Virus record (IMG/VR): IMGVR_UViG_3300030103_000128
Coordinates: 1 to 22,795 of that record
Length of the DNA stretch: 22,795 bases
Source: a virus
Direction: 5' to 3' (one strand)
Numbering within the stretch: position 1 is the first letter of the stretch; every line of letters starts with the position of its first letter. Under the pieces are notes generated by a model that saw only the letters and a program-made list of their open reading frames with translations, did not search any database and was not told where the DNA came from. Position numbers and translations under genes: made by a program. Positions 1-6,934 of the stretch are shown piece after piece.

Positions 1-634
1 TATCTTCGGTGAACTCATATGCAGCATTAAATGTAACTGTTCTTGAGCCTGTGCCGTCTTGAATAATTAATAAAGATACAAACTGTCCTGTTTGTGCATT
101 GGTCCCTGCACCTAATGTTCTGTTAGCACCTAATGTTACTTTTGCTACTGGTGATGTTGAGACATCCCATGCTATTGTAGATGCGTCTGTTAGCGTTGCT
201 TCTGCATTGTATGCACCCACATTAAACTTTGCATTGGCTGAAGATAACACAAATCTATCTGTGCCACCTGCTTTAAAATCTATTTGATCATCTGTATCTG
301 CTGTAATACTAGAATCACCATCTACATCTAATATAAACTCTGCACCATTGATATCTGTATTCATTGGTCCACCCACTGCACCAGATATCTCTACAATAAA
401 GATTGATGCTCCACTGGCAGGTGCTGTGGTAAATGTAATCTGTGTACCACCTGTAGCTAGTGTATAGTCTGTTCCAGGTTTTTGTACAACACCATCATGA
501 GATACTAATAACTGTGCAGGAGAACCTACTTGTGTTCCTAAACTAAATGTTGTGTTAGAACCATTGTAAGTATTACCACTTGTGTCTAAGACACTGAAAG
601 TTCCGTTTTTAATTGATTGTCCTATGTATGCCAT
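1..634 (-). CDS. Tail fibre protein, 3' end cut off by window edge
   Basis: The reading frame starts at an ATG at 634 behind a GAGGAG Shine-Dalgarno and stays open for 211 codons to the left edge, so the C-terminus is missing. Residues ~20-85 form a compact beta-type domain (NTTFSLG ... DGVVQKPGTDYTL ... ITFTTAPASGASIFIVEI). The same domain appears near the N-terminus of the fibre gene at 3968-4894 and is common in marine phage fibres, where it probably anchors the protein to the tail. Residues ~95-130 carry the fibre motif LDVDGDSSITADTDDQIDFK, which is frequent in marine phage fibre shafts. The rest is Ser/Thr/Ala-rich. The gene follows a small chaperone-like gene by two bases. A role in host recognition is inferred. 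The receptor-binding tip, if present, lies outside the window. Confidence 0.85.
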   Translation of the reverse strand, partial: MAYIGQSIKNGTFSVLDTSGNTYNGSNTTFSLGTQVGSPAQLLVSHDGVVQKPGTDYTLATGGTQITFTTAPASGASIFIVEISGAVGGPMNTDINGAEFILDVDGDSSITADTDDQIDFKAGGTDRFVLSSANAKFNVGAYNAEATLTDASTIAWDVSTSPVAKVTLGANRTLGAGTNAQTGQFVSLLIIQDGTGSRTVTFNAAYEFTED

Positions 635-636
635 AA

Positions 637-861
637 TTACTCCTCCTCTGGTGGAGCATATCCTGTCAATGCTGTTGCCTCGTCTTGTGTAAGACCTAAA
701 TCTAAAAGTTTTTTGTTTCCTGTTTTTTGGTCGGCCACTTTTTTTATAGCAGCATCCTTTAAAACTTTTATTTCAGCATTTACATTTGCTCTATCTTTTT
801 CTAAAGCTGACACTTCTTCTGCAGTCATCTCTATTGTTTTACCATTTATAATTTTATGCAT
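637..861 (-). CDS. Small tail-assembly-chaperone-like protein (74 aa)
   Basis: A 74-residue soluble, helical, charged protein beginning MHKIINGKTIEMTAEE. That opening aligns by eye with the start of the clearer chaperone at 1462-1749 (MPRYHNINGTKVQFTAEEE), which is why I chose the ATG at 861 over the upstream ATG at 873. Neither start has a good Shine-Dalgarno, and translation is probably coupled to the preceding gene, whose stop overlaps it (ATGCATAA). The middle is a coiled-coil-like Glu/Lys segment. The end, KLLDLGLTQDEATALTG, resembles the C-terminus of several small phage tail proteins. It sits between two fibre-like genes, the position where fibre-assembly chaperones are usually found. 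Function is inferred from context and weak similarity only. Confidence 0.7.
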   Translation of the reverse strand: MHKIINGKTIEMTAEEVSALEKDRANVNAEIKVLKDAAIKKVADQKTGNKKLLDLGLTQDEATALTGYAPPEEE

Positions 862-1453
862 TTGTGTACCCATATATTTTTATGTTGTATGCAGTAATAT
901 TACCGCTATTAGCAACAAATTTTATCCCTCTAACTTGTTCTTCAGTATCATTATGACCCACTGATGTAGTAACGGCATGTGCGTTCTCTCCATCGTGATA
1001 ACCATAAGTAATTCCGTCATAATAAGTAACGGAACTTCCCATTGGATTTAAAAATTTACATGAAAATCTTGTATCTAGTCCTGCTTCACTTCCAGACCCT
1101 CTATTAAAGTAAAAGGTTGAAACATTATTATCATTATCGGTGGTATTTGTGGTATCGTTAGTGTGTACTCTATGAGCTGTTAAATAATAACTACTTGTTC
1201 TTTCGCTTCCGTCTGAAGATTTTAAAAATCTTAAATAAGTTCCCGCAGTATCACTTCTGTCAAATGTCATCTCAACATGATATAAATTATAAGTTGTTGT
1301 AAATACACTATCTATTGACACAGAACTAGCTGCACTTGATGAACTTGAAGAGTGTACTAACACTAGACCTTGTGGTGTTCCAGTCACAGTTCCCGTGAAT
1401 GCAAATGTGTCTGTTAGATCTATACCTGTTGAATCTACTTTTGTCTTACTCAT
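854..1453 (-). CDS. Receptor-binding / fibre-tip-like protein, paralogue D (divergent)
   Basis: A 199-residue protein with ATG at 1453 behind AGGAGG. It opens MSKTKVDSTGIDLTDTFAFTGTVTG, matching the start of the three tandem paralogues at 1774-3687 (SLNLAGTYGFSGTVTG and similar). It ends KFVANSGNITAYNIKIYGY, against F.FSSGNIDSG.I.LYGI in the others. The middle is more divergent: the NPSSTTF.KH motif has become NPMGSSVTYYD. Size, beta-rich composition and position among fibre genes suggest a small trimeric fibre tip or receptor-binding protein. No enzymatic motif is visible. It is separated from the other three paralogues by the chaperone-like gene at 1462-1749 and overlaps the next small gene at its stop. 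Confidence 0.75.
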   Translation of the reverse strand: MSKTKVDSTGIDLTDTFAFTGTVTGTPQGLVLVHSSSSSSAASSVSIDSVFTTTYNLYHVEMTFDRSDTAGTYLRFLKSSDGSERTSSYYLTAHRVHTNDTTNTTDNDNNVSTFYFNRGSGSEAGLDTRFSCKFLNPMGSSVTYYDGITYGYHDGENAHAVTTSVGHNDTEEQVRGIKFVANSGNITAYNIKIYGYTNA

Positions 1454-1461
1454 CTATCCTC

Positions 1462-1749
1462 CTATGGTTTAGTAGGCCAAGTTGCGTTCTCGCACTTCTC
1501 TACTGTATCTTTTCCCGCAGGTAAGTCTCTTAGATTCTGTCGATATGTTTTCATATCATCACTAAGAGTGCTATCTGATAAAGCTAGATAGTCTGTCTCT
1601 GCTAATAATCTGTTTCTTTTTGTTCTGAGGTCAGCCAAGGCTCTAGCAGGTGCTGCGTCAGCCCATGCTTTCTCTTCTGCGTCCCTGGCGGTCTCTTCTT
1701 CCGCTGTAAATTGGACTTTAGTTCCGTTTATATTGTGATATCTTGGCAT
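1462..1749 (-). CDS. Phage tail assembly chaperone (TAC-like)
   Basis: A 95-residue protein with ATG at 1749 behind AAGGAG (6-nt spacing). The N-terminal half is a charged helix. The C-terminal half has the order of motifs seen in phage tail-fibre assembly chaperones: RNRLLAETDYLALSDSTL, then YRQNLRDLPAG, then a terminal NATWPTKP. The R..LL..TD...L.D ... YRQ.LRD.P ... WP.KP pattern is characteristic of the tail-fibre chaperone families in P2/Mu-like and many marine phages. Such proteins help fibres fold and trimerise and are normally encoded beside the fibre they serve. Here it lies between paralogues C and D, so either could be its client. Confidence 0.85.
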   Translation of the reverse strand: MPRYHNINGTKVQFTAEEETARDAEEKAWADAAPARALADLRTKRNRLLAETDYLALSDSTLSDDMKTYRQNLRDLPAGKDTVEKCENATWPTKP

Positions 1750-1773
1750 GATCTCTCCTTTATATCAATTTCT

Positions 1774-2403
1774 CTAGTTAATTCCATACATTTCTATTGT
1801 ACCTGAGTCTATGTTTCCGCTAGACATACTGAACTGAACTCCATCTATAGCTGCTGTAACATTACAGTATCCTGCTAAAAATGCATCTTGAGCAGCATTA
1901 TTTCCTTCTATTGTTATAGACCTAGCTATAAAATGTTTTACAAAAGTAGTAGAACTTGGGTCAAATAAAAATAATTCTCCACAAATATGTTGGTCGGCAT
2001 CATTACCTACAAACCTGTCTAAATTAGCCGCACTAGTGCTTTGCGCTAAATCACCACTAGTATTGTAAGACATTTGTGCTTCAGAATCATCTTCTTTATG
2101 AGATGCTTGAAAAAAACTTGTTGTTTTAGTGGCATCAAAATTACTGCTGCCATCTCTAAAATTTATTAAAAAGTTTTTTCTATCTTCTGAACCATGTATA
2201 TTAATAAATCTAAACTTATAAATATTGTAAGTATTATCTATACTACTAGTAAAACTTAATGTACTACTACTAGATGCTGTTAATGTAGCTAATTTTTTTT
2301 CTTCATACGCCCCTGAAGATGCACTACTTATAGAGTTAGTTCCTGTAAAAGCATAATTAGCAGTTAGGTCCATAGATGCAGGTTGTATCTTACTTAATGC
2401 CAT
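1774..2403 (-). CDS. Receptor-binding / fibre-tip-like protein, paralogue C
   Basis: A 209-residue protein starting MALSKIQPASMDLTANYAF. The ATG at 2403 lies inside the end of the upstream paralogue (14-bp overlap), and its Shine-Dalgarno (GGGAGG) is embedded in codons of that gene. Shared family landmarks are NIHG, FLINFRDGSSNFDATKT, FDPSSTTFVKHF and the C-terminal YCNVTAAIDGVQF ... SSGNIDSGTIEMYGIN. Over the last 31 residues, 23 are identical to paralogue B by direct comparison. It is beta-rich and Ser/Thr/Asp-rich, with no signal peptide or membrane segment. A receptor-binding role is inferred from the tandem paralogy, the fibre neighbourhood and the presence of assembly chaperones. Confidence 0.8.
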   Translation of the reverse strand: MALSKIQPASMDLTANYAFTGTNSISSASSGAYEEKKLATLTASSSSTLSFTSSIDNTYNIYKFRFINIHGSEDRKNFLINFRDGSSNFDATKTTSFFQASHKEDDSEAQMSYNTSGDLAQSTSAANLDRFVGNDADQHICGELFLFDPSSTTFVKHFIARSITIEGNNAAQDAFLAGYCNVTAAIDGVQFSMSSGNIDSGTIEMYGIN

Positions 2404-3028
2404 ATAACGCTATCCTCCCTGAATCTATGTTGCCACTACTAAATTGAAATCTAACTGCATCTATAGCTGCTGTGACATTACAATAACCTCCACCCATTCC
2501 TCTGTAATTTATATTATTTCTGTCATACCCTGAAAAATCAGAATTAAAATGTTTTATAAAAGTAGTGCTACTAGGATTAAATAAATACACATCTCCACTA
2601 CAACATTCATCACTACCATTGCCTTGATTTCTAGACAGCCTTGCATTACCTGTTCCTTGAGCAACATCTGCTCCTGTGTCATAAGCTAAACTTGCAACAG
2701 TAGAATCATCCTCTGAATGTCCTGAATCAAAAAATGTAGTTGTTTTAGTTGCATCATAATTAGAACCACCATCTCTAAAATTTATTTGAAATGCAACATT
2801 GTCTGTAGCAGGGTGAATATTTACACACCTAAACAAATATGTTTTATAAGTATTATCTAAAACTACACCACTAGCACCATTAACAAAATCTACTGTACCA
2901 CTAGAACTTGCATCAATATTCTTAATTAAAAATAATTTCTGTGTAGATACAACTCCAGTTACTGTGCCTGTTAGAGCATAGTTGTCTGTCAGGTCAAAAG
3001 AGTTTGCTGCTAATTTACTAAGTGCCAT
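2390..3028 (-). CDS. Receptor-binding / fibre-tip-like protein, paralogue B
   Basis: A 212-residue protein, MALSKLAANSFDLTDNYALTGTVTG at the start, whose ATG overlaps the stop of paralogue A (TAATG at 3028) with GGAG upstream. Landmarks are NIHPATDNVAFQINFRDG, SNYDATKT, LFNPSSTTFIKHF and YCNVTAAIDAVRFQF-SSGNIDSGRIALYGIK. It is closest to paralogue C, with near-identical blocks around FRDG.SN.DATKT and the C-terminus. One substitution near the C-terminus (GR instead of GT) coincides with bases that form the Shine-Dalgarno of the next gene. No catalytic motif is seen. It is a probable fibre-tip component or an alternative receptor-binding protein. Confidence 0.8.
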   Translation of the reverse strand: MALSKLAANSFDLTDNYALTGTVTGVVSTQKLFLIKNIDASSSGTVDFVNGASGVVLDNTYKTYLFRCVNIHPATDNVAFQINFRDGGSNYDATKTTTFFDSGHSEDDSTVASLAYDTGADVAQGTGNARLSRNQGNGSDECCSGDVYLFNPSSTTFIKHFNSDFSGYDRNNINYRGMGGGYCNVTAAIDAVRFQFSSGNIDSGRIALYGIK

Positions 3029-3687
3029 TATACTACTCCAAATAAATCTATCGTTCCGCCTTGTATTTCACCACTGTTAAATTCAAATTTAACATTGTTG
3101 ACTGCTGATGTTGTATTAACGTACCCTGCTGTATAAGTGTCATAAGCATATTGGTCGCCATCACCTGATGAAGTTACTGTGTGTGTTGTATAATGTTTTA
3201 CAAATGTAGTTGAACTAGGGTTATATAATTTCATAATACCAGATACTCCATCATCATTATTAGAACCTGTATCAGCACTAATATAATGAGTGCTACCACT
3301 AGCTGTATCAAAACCAGTTTGATATTCTAATGTAGGTCCTACACCTCCACCATCTTCTCTGTGATATGTTGTAAATGCTGAAGAGGTTAAACTTAAATTA
3401 TAATTAGAGCCATTATCAATACTAGGATGAAATCTTAAATACTTTTGATTAGTCCCTGGGTGTATATTATTAAACACAAACAAATATTCTTTATATGTAG
3501 AAGTTATATGTGAACTTGTAAATGTTGCATTTGCATCAGAACCATCAGAAGTAAATGTGCTTAATAATACTAAAGGTGTCTCATCAGCTAATCCTGTGAC
3601 TGTGCCACTAAAGCCATATGTACCTGCAAGATTTAAGCTATTGGCTTTTATCTTGGATAGTGATGTTCCAACTTCTCCAAATGCCAT
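3028..3687 (-). CDS. Receptor-binding / fibre-tip-like protein, paralogue A
   Basis: A 219-residue protein with ATG at 3687 behind AAAGG. After a short extension (MAFGEVGTSLSKI) it carries the family start KANSLNLAGTYGFSGTVTG. Shared landmarks follow: NNIHPGTNQKYLRF, LYNPSSTTFVKHY, a Gly/Asp/Tyr-rich loop, and the C-terminal AGYVNTTSAVNNVKFEFNSGEIQGGTIDLFGVV. It is the first of three directly adjacent paralogues (A, B, C), and a fourth (D) lies further on. It begins two bases after a small XkdW-like gene. The function is inferred to be host recognition; the fold is probably a beta-sandwich or jelly roll. Confidence 0.8.
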   Translation of the reverse strand: MAFGEVGTSLSKIKANSLNLAGTYGFSGTVTGLADETPLVLLSTFTSDGSDANATFTSSHITSTYKEYLFVFNNIHPGTNQKYLRFHPSIDNGSNYNLSLTSSAFTTYHREDGGGVGPTLEYQTGFDTASGSTHYISADTGSNNDDGVSGIMKLYNPSSTTFVKHYTTHTVTSSGDGDQYAYDTYTAGYVNTTSAVNNVKFEFNSGEIQGGTIDLFGVV

Positions 3688-3689
3688 GA

Positions 3690-3968
3690 TTAACCTTTCG
3701 GATATTTATCTTTAACTGCTTTTATTGTTGTCTTCCAACCATCTATGCCGTTGTGGTATAGGTCATCCAATTGGTCAATGACACTAGGGTACTCAGCAAC
3801 TCTTTTATATTGATACTCATTTGGGTCAGTCCATGCTTCAACATTTGTCCAGTTTATAGTAACTTCATTACCGTCTTTATCTTTTGCTATAATATTTTCT
3901 TTAGTTTCTCCACGAATATAAATAGCTGTATTATGTATTGCCCTAATTGCCTTATGTAAATCTGCCAT
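3690..3968 (-). CDS. Small tail protein / chaperone, XkdW-like
   Basis: A 92-residue protein whose ATG overlaps the stop of the preceding fibre (TAATG at 3968), with GGAGA about 10 bases upstream. The C-terminal half has EYPSVIDQLDDLYHNGIDGW followed by AVKDKYPKG. The YP...DQLD.LYH ... I.AVK.KYPK pattern is found in small phage tail proteins of the XkdW type and in many marine phage tail-fibre neighbours. The first part, GETKENIIAKDKDGNEVTI, looks like a small beta domain. It lies between an anchor-type fibre and the paralogue array, which fits an assembly-chaperone or fibre-linker role. The match was made by eye to motif knowledge, so the family name is tentative. Confidence 0.75.
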   Translation of the reverse strand: MADLHKAIRAIHNTAIYIRGETKENIIAKDKDGNEVTINWTNVEAWTDPNEYQYKRVAEYPSVIDQLDDLYHNGIDGWKTTIKAVKDKYPKG

Positions 3969-4894
3969 TATGCTAAAATCTCCATTAATGTAATTGCTGA
4001 TGCTGTTCTTTGATATTCTGTAGTATCTGAGTCAGTAGCACTTCTATTAATATAAACAGTATTAGTTCCTGCAGCTCCTCTAGCTGTAAATTGATATGTT
4101 ACTGTTACTGCCGAAGTTGTGCTAGGAGTTAATACAAAATTAAATCCTTTTGTTAAAATTGTGTTCTCATTTGTAGAAGCAGTGCCTCTACCAGATGAGG
4201 TTAATACTCTGTTACTAGCCGCAGCACCAACAAAAACTGCTGTTGTTGACCCACCGCTTATCGCTTGAGTAAATCTTCCAACATGAACACCATTAGATGA
4301 ATCTGTGGAACCTGCATTTATTGTACACATAACCATAATTTTACTAGAGGTTGCTGTTGGAGTTATACTTGCTGCAACAGAACTGTCTGTAAAATTTCCA
4401 CTACTAGCTTCTGTCTGGGTACTCTCTGTTCCTGTAAATGTAGTTGTAACTACTTGAGCAATCTTACCTTTTGCTTTAATTAAAGAATAATCAATTCTTT
4501 TTATCGTTCCTGCATCTGAAACCAAAAATTCATCTGTGTCTGCGGGTTCACTCGCTAAAGCTGTGTGTCCAGATATAACAGAGTTATCAAAACTAGATGC
4601 TGTTACAGAACCTGCTGTTGGTGAAACACTAGCAACAGTGGGTGCTTGATGAACTACATAAATATTATTTGTGCCACTAGGAGGTGCGGCTGTAAATGTC
4701 AAAGTAGTCCCGTCTACTGTGTATGCACTGTTTGGGTCTTGACGAACATTCTCTACAAAGACTTCTATGTCTAGTGCAGAGTTTGCTCTTACATCTAATG
4801 TAAAAGCTACCGTACTGGCATCACCACTAAATCTCTTTCCTACAAGAGAACTAAATTGATTGCCTACGTCTATAGGTGTACCAACGTATGCCAT
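3968..4894 (-). CDS. Tail fibre protein with N-terminal anchor domain
   Basis: A 308-residue protein with ATG at 4894 behind GGAG (GGAGATAACCTAGAATG). Residues ~20-90 form the fibre domain seen in many marine phages (FTLDVRANSALDIEVFVENVRQ ... YTVDGTTLTFTAAPPSGTNNIYV); the truncated fibre at 1-634 carries a related copy. Residues ~95-145 form a Ser/Ala-rich linker ending in LIKAKGKI. Residues ~145-308 form a beta-rich C-terminal domain (TPTATSSKIMVMCTI, GFNFVLTPSTTSAVTVTYQF, ASAITLMEILA) that resembles globular heads of marine phage fibres. It starts the operon segment holding the XkdW-like gene and the paralogue array. Confidence 0.85.
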   Translation of the reverse strand: MAYVGTPIDVGNQFSSLVGKRFSGDASTVAFTLDVRANSALDIEVFVENVRQDPNSAYTVDGTTLTFTAAPPSGTNNIYVVHQAPTVASVSPTAGSVTASSFDNSVISGHTALASEPADTDEFLVSDAGTIKRIDYSLIKAKGKIAQVVTTTFTGTESTQTEASSGNFTDSSVAASITPTATSSKIMVMCTINAGSTDSSNGVHVGRFTQAISGGSTTAVFVGAAASNRVLTSSGRGTASTNENTILTKGFNFVLTPSTTSAVTVTYQFTARGAAGTNTVYINRSATDSDTTEYQRTASAITLMEILA

Positions 4895-4895
4895 T

Positions 4896-5243
4896 CTAGG
4901 TTATCTCCATTACTGATAAAATTATGTCTGCTGCTGCTGAAGATGTTAGCGAAAGAGCATCTGTTGTTTCCATAACAACTTTATTTCCTGCCAACAACTC
5001 AAGTGTACCACCAACAGGAACGGGTGCATTGGTTACTAACTCAACTGTTTGGTTAGCCTCATTGTTTGCTCCTGCTCTATTGGAAGTATCTGAAGCCAAA
5101 CTAACTGTTACAGTAATTTGACTAGTTGTTGTGTTACCTATCATAATTCCAAGAAGCACTGTTGTTGTACTACTTGCTACTGTATAGATAACGTCAGCAC
5201 TAGTTACTCCTGCTTTAGTTATTGTTTTAAACGTATTTGCCAT
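4896..5243 (-). CDS. Small virion structural protein (115 aa)
   Basis: A beta-rich, Thr/Ser/Val-rich 115-residue protein, MANTFKTITKAGVTSADVIYTV, with ATG at 5243 behind TAGGAGGATAG. The VYT-type strand, the GIMIGNTTTSQITVTVSLA segment and the late GGTLELLAGNKVVMET segment resemble small structural proteins found beside fibre genes in marine phages. There is no signal peptide and no catalytic motif. It begins 8 bases after the 408-residue fibre and ends one base before the next fibre start. It may be a fibre-base or tail decoration subunit; its exact position in the virion cannot be told from sequence. Confidence 0.75.
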   Translation of the reverse strand: MANTFKTITKAGVTSADVIYTVASSTTTVLLGIMIGNTTTSQITVTVSLASDTSNRAGANNEANQTVELVTNAPVPVGGTLELLAGNKVVMETTDALSLTSSAAADIILSVMEIT

Positions 5244-5251
5244 CTATCCTC

Positions 5252-6478
5252 CTATCCTAATGCGATTGCCAAGGCTGTTGGGTCTTCTTGAGAAAATCCT
5301 TGGGCTGACATTAATGTTACTACTCTTGATAATGCGGCTTTTTTATTTGTGCCACCTGCACCATCATCTACTATAATTAAATCAGATGTTGTTAAATCTG
5401 CGCCTATGTCAGATCCACCATCAATCTCTAATGCTGTTAATGCTACTTTACCTGCTGTAGATATCGTAGCTAATTTTGAATCTGCAATGGCAGCGTTTGC
5501 TTTAATGTCTGCATTTACAATGTTTGTAATTGTATTGTTATCTGAGTCAATAGATTTATTAGTTAAAGTATCTGTGGTTGCACGAGCCACTATTGTATCT
5601 GTTGTTGCAGGTAAAGTTAAAGCAGTGTTACCAGAAAAATCTGCATGTGCTGGAGCTTTAAGAGCTGCGTAGTGTGCATTACTAGATTCACAATAAAGTC
5701 TAAGCTCAGATTGTGCTCCAGTATTTTTTAATGCTATAACTCCGCCTTCAACAGTTAAATCATCTCCTACACTTACATCAGCAGTTACTGTTAAATTACC
5801 ACTACTATCTAATTTTAGTCCGTTACCAGAACCTACGGTTCCTCCGGATTTAATTACTAAATTATCACTGTCAGAATCATCTACAGCAAAATGAAATTTA
5901 TCTGCTCCTTGTGTATCTAATATTATTGCTGGATCTCCAGATGCTACATCTATTTCTATATTACCTGTAAAAGTTGCACCTGATAAACTTGCAAAAATAG
6001 AGGATAGAGCAGTTCCGTTTAGTGTAATTGCATCGGCTTCTAATGTGCCATCAATATCTGCATCACCAGAAATATCTAAAGTTGCCGCATCTAATTCACC
6101 TGATGCTGTAAGATTTGTAACGCCTGTTACAGCTCCACCAAAAGCTACATTATTGCTTCCGTCTTCAAATATTAATTTACTTGCAGGTAGAGTACAGAAA
6201 ACATCTTTGGTGCCCGAACTAAAATTAACAGCACTATCACTGTTAGAACTAGATATTACAGTAGTTCTTGTTAAATCAGAACTGTCTCCGTCTAAAGTTC
6301 CAAGGCCTACTTCAAACTCCGCCTGGTCTTGATGTGCTATACAATAATATACTGTATTAGAGTTACCAATACCTGCAGCAAAAGTTTCAAAACCAGTAAC
6401 TGCACCAGCAAGTGATACGGCACCTGTGCCTGTAGTAGTAGTTGTTTCTTTTACTCTATCATTAATGACTAATGCCAT
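5252..6478 (-). CDS. Tail fibre / shaft protein (408 aa)
   Basis: ATG at 6478 behind AGGAGA. Residues 1-100 (MALVINDRVKETTTTTGTG ... ETFAAGIGNSNTVYYCI ... EFEVGLGTLDG) form a conserved virion-attachment domain found in many marine phage fibres. Residues ~110-240 are shaft-like repeats with LT.SG.L.A..L.ISGDA.IDGTLEADAITLNG and LDSSGNLTVTADVSVGDDLTV, typical of triple-beta-helix fibres. Residues ~255-310 carry LRLYCESSNAHYAALKAP ... TLPATTDTIVARATTDTLTNKSI, a well-known fibre element. The C-terminus (TTSDLIIVDDGAGGTNKKAALSRV) is short. It lacks an obvious large receptor-binding head, which the neighbouring small paralogues could supply. Confidence 0.85.
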   Translation of the reverse strand: MALVINDRVKETTTTTGTGAVSLAGAVTGFETFAAGIGNSNTVYYCIAHQDQAEFEVGLGTLDGDSSDLTRTTVISSSNSDSAVNFSSGTKDVFCTLPASKLIFEDGSNNVAFGGAVTGVTNLTASGELDAATLDISGDADIDGTLEADAITLNGTALSSIFASLSGATFTGNIEIDVASGDPAIILDTQGADKFHFAVDDSDSDNLVIKSGGTVGSGNGLKLDSSGNLTVTADVSVGDDLTVEGGVIALKNTGAQSELRLYCESSNAHYAALKAPAHADFSGNTALTLPATTDTIVARATTDTLTNKSIDSDNNTITNIVNADIKANAAIADSKLATISTAGKVALTALEIDGGSDIGADLTTSDLIIVDDGAGGTNKKAALSRVVTLMSAQGFSQEDPTALAIALG

Positions 6479-6490
6479 CTAAATTTTCTC

Positions 6491-6922
6491 CTATGCTAAT
6501 CTTAATATAGCGTTACTTGCATCAGCAGCTGGAAACTGAATAGTAAATGTTCCACTTGTAGATGTCTTGTCACCACCAAAATCTAAAACAGCAACTGCTT
6601 TATTTGAATCAGAACTATTATATATTAAAGCTCCTCTTGCAGTAATTGTAGCTGATGTAAATGAAATGTCTGCAAAATCACAAATAGCAGTAGTTCCAGA
6701 TGTTGTTGGAGTTACGCTAGTTAAAGTGCCTCCACCAGAACTATACGTACCTGAGTTTGAAACTTCATTTGACGTGCTAAAAGCAGTAGTGGTTGCATCT
6801 AAGCTTGCAGAGCTTGTATACAGTGCAATCTTAAAAGTATCGCCCGATGTCGCTGTAAAATTATGAGTGCCAGTTAAAAGCTCTTGTTTAAAACTAGTAC
6901 ACACAGCTTGTGTAATTGCCAT
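6491..6922 (-). CDS. Virion structural protein, tail-associated (143 aa)
   Basis: ATG at 6922 behind AAGGAGGG. It opens MAITQAVCTSFKQELLTGTHNF with FKIALYTSSASLDATTTAF; proteins with this opening are widely conserved in marine phages next to fibres and are annotated as structural or hypothetical. The remainder is beta-rich and Gly/Ser/Thr-rich (ICDFADISFTSATITARGALIYN, GTFTIQFP, NAILRLA), suggesting a small trimeric or ring-forming tail subunit. It lies between the neck adaptor gene and the first fibre, so a fibre-attachment or distal-tail role is plausible but unproven. Confidence 0.75.
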   Translation of the reverse strand: MAITQAVCTSFKQELLTGTHNFTATSGDTFKIALYTSSASLDATTTAFSTSNEVSNSGTYSSGGGTLTSVTPTTSGTTAICDFADISFTSATITARGALIYNSSDSNKAVAVLDFGGDKTSTSGTFTIQFPAADASNAILRLA

Positions 6923-6934
6923 AGTTTACCCTCC

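Larger units (their letters stand above)
854..3687 (-). repeat. Tandem array of four paralogous fibre-tip-like genes
   Basis: Four genes of 199-219 codons share an N-terminal block (S..LT..YAFTGTVTG), a central N-PSSTTF.KH block and a C-terminal F.FSSGNI.SG.I.LYG block. Three are contiguous and overlapping; the fourth follows after a chaperone gene. Blocks of matching DNA are also visible, such as the stretches around 1939-1970, 2551-2583 and 3198-3230, which supports duplication over convergence. B and C are the closest pair and D the most divergent. Confidence 0.8.

Noticed and set aside
617-964. Plus-strand open frame of 115 codons, with similar plus-strand frames at 3771-3959, 5349-5672, 10756-11049, 17670-18059 and 20859-21185
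   Set aside because: All lie antisense to well-supported minus-strand genes, lack Shine-Dalgarno sites and recognisable motifs, and have the hydrophobic or low-complexity look of shadow translations.
5252-6478. The 408-residue protein as a tape measure
   Set aside because: It is beta-rich with shaft repeats and fibre motifs, not a long alpha-helical protein with membrane-like segments.
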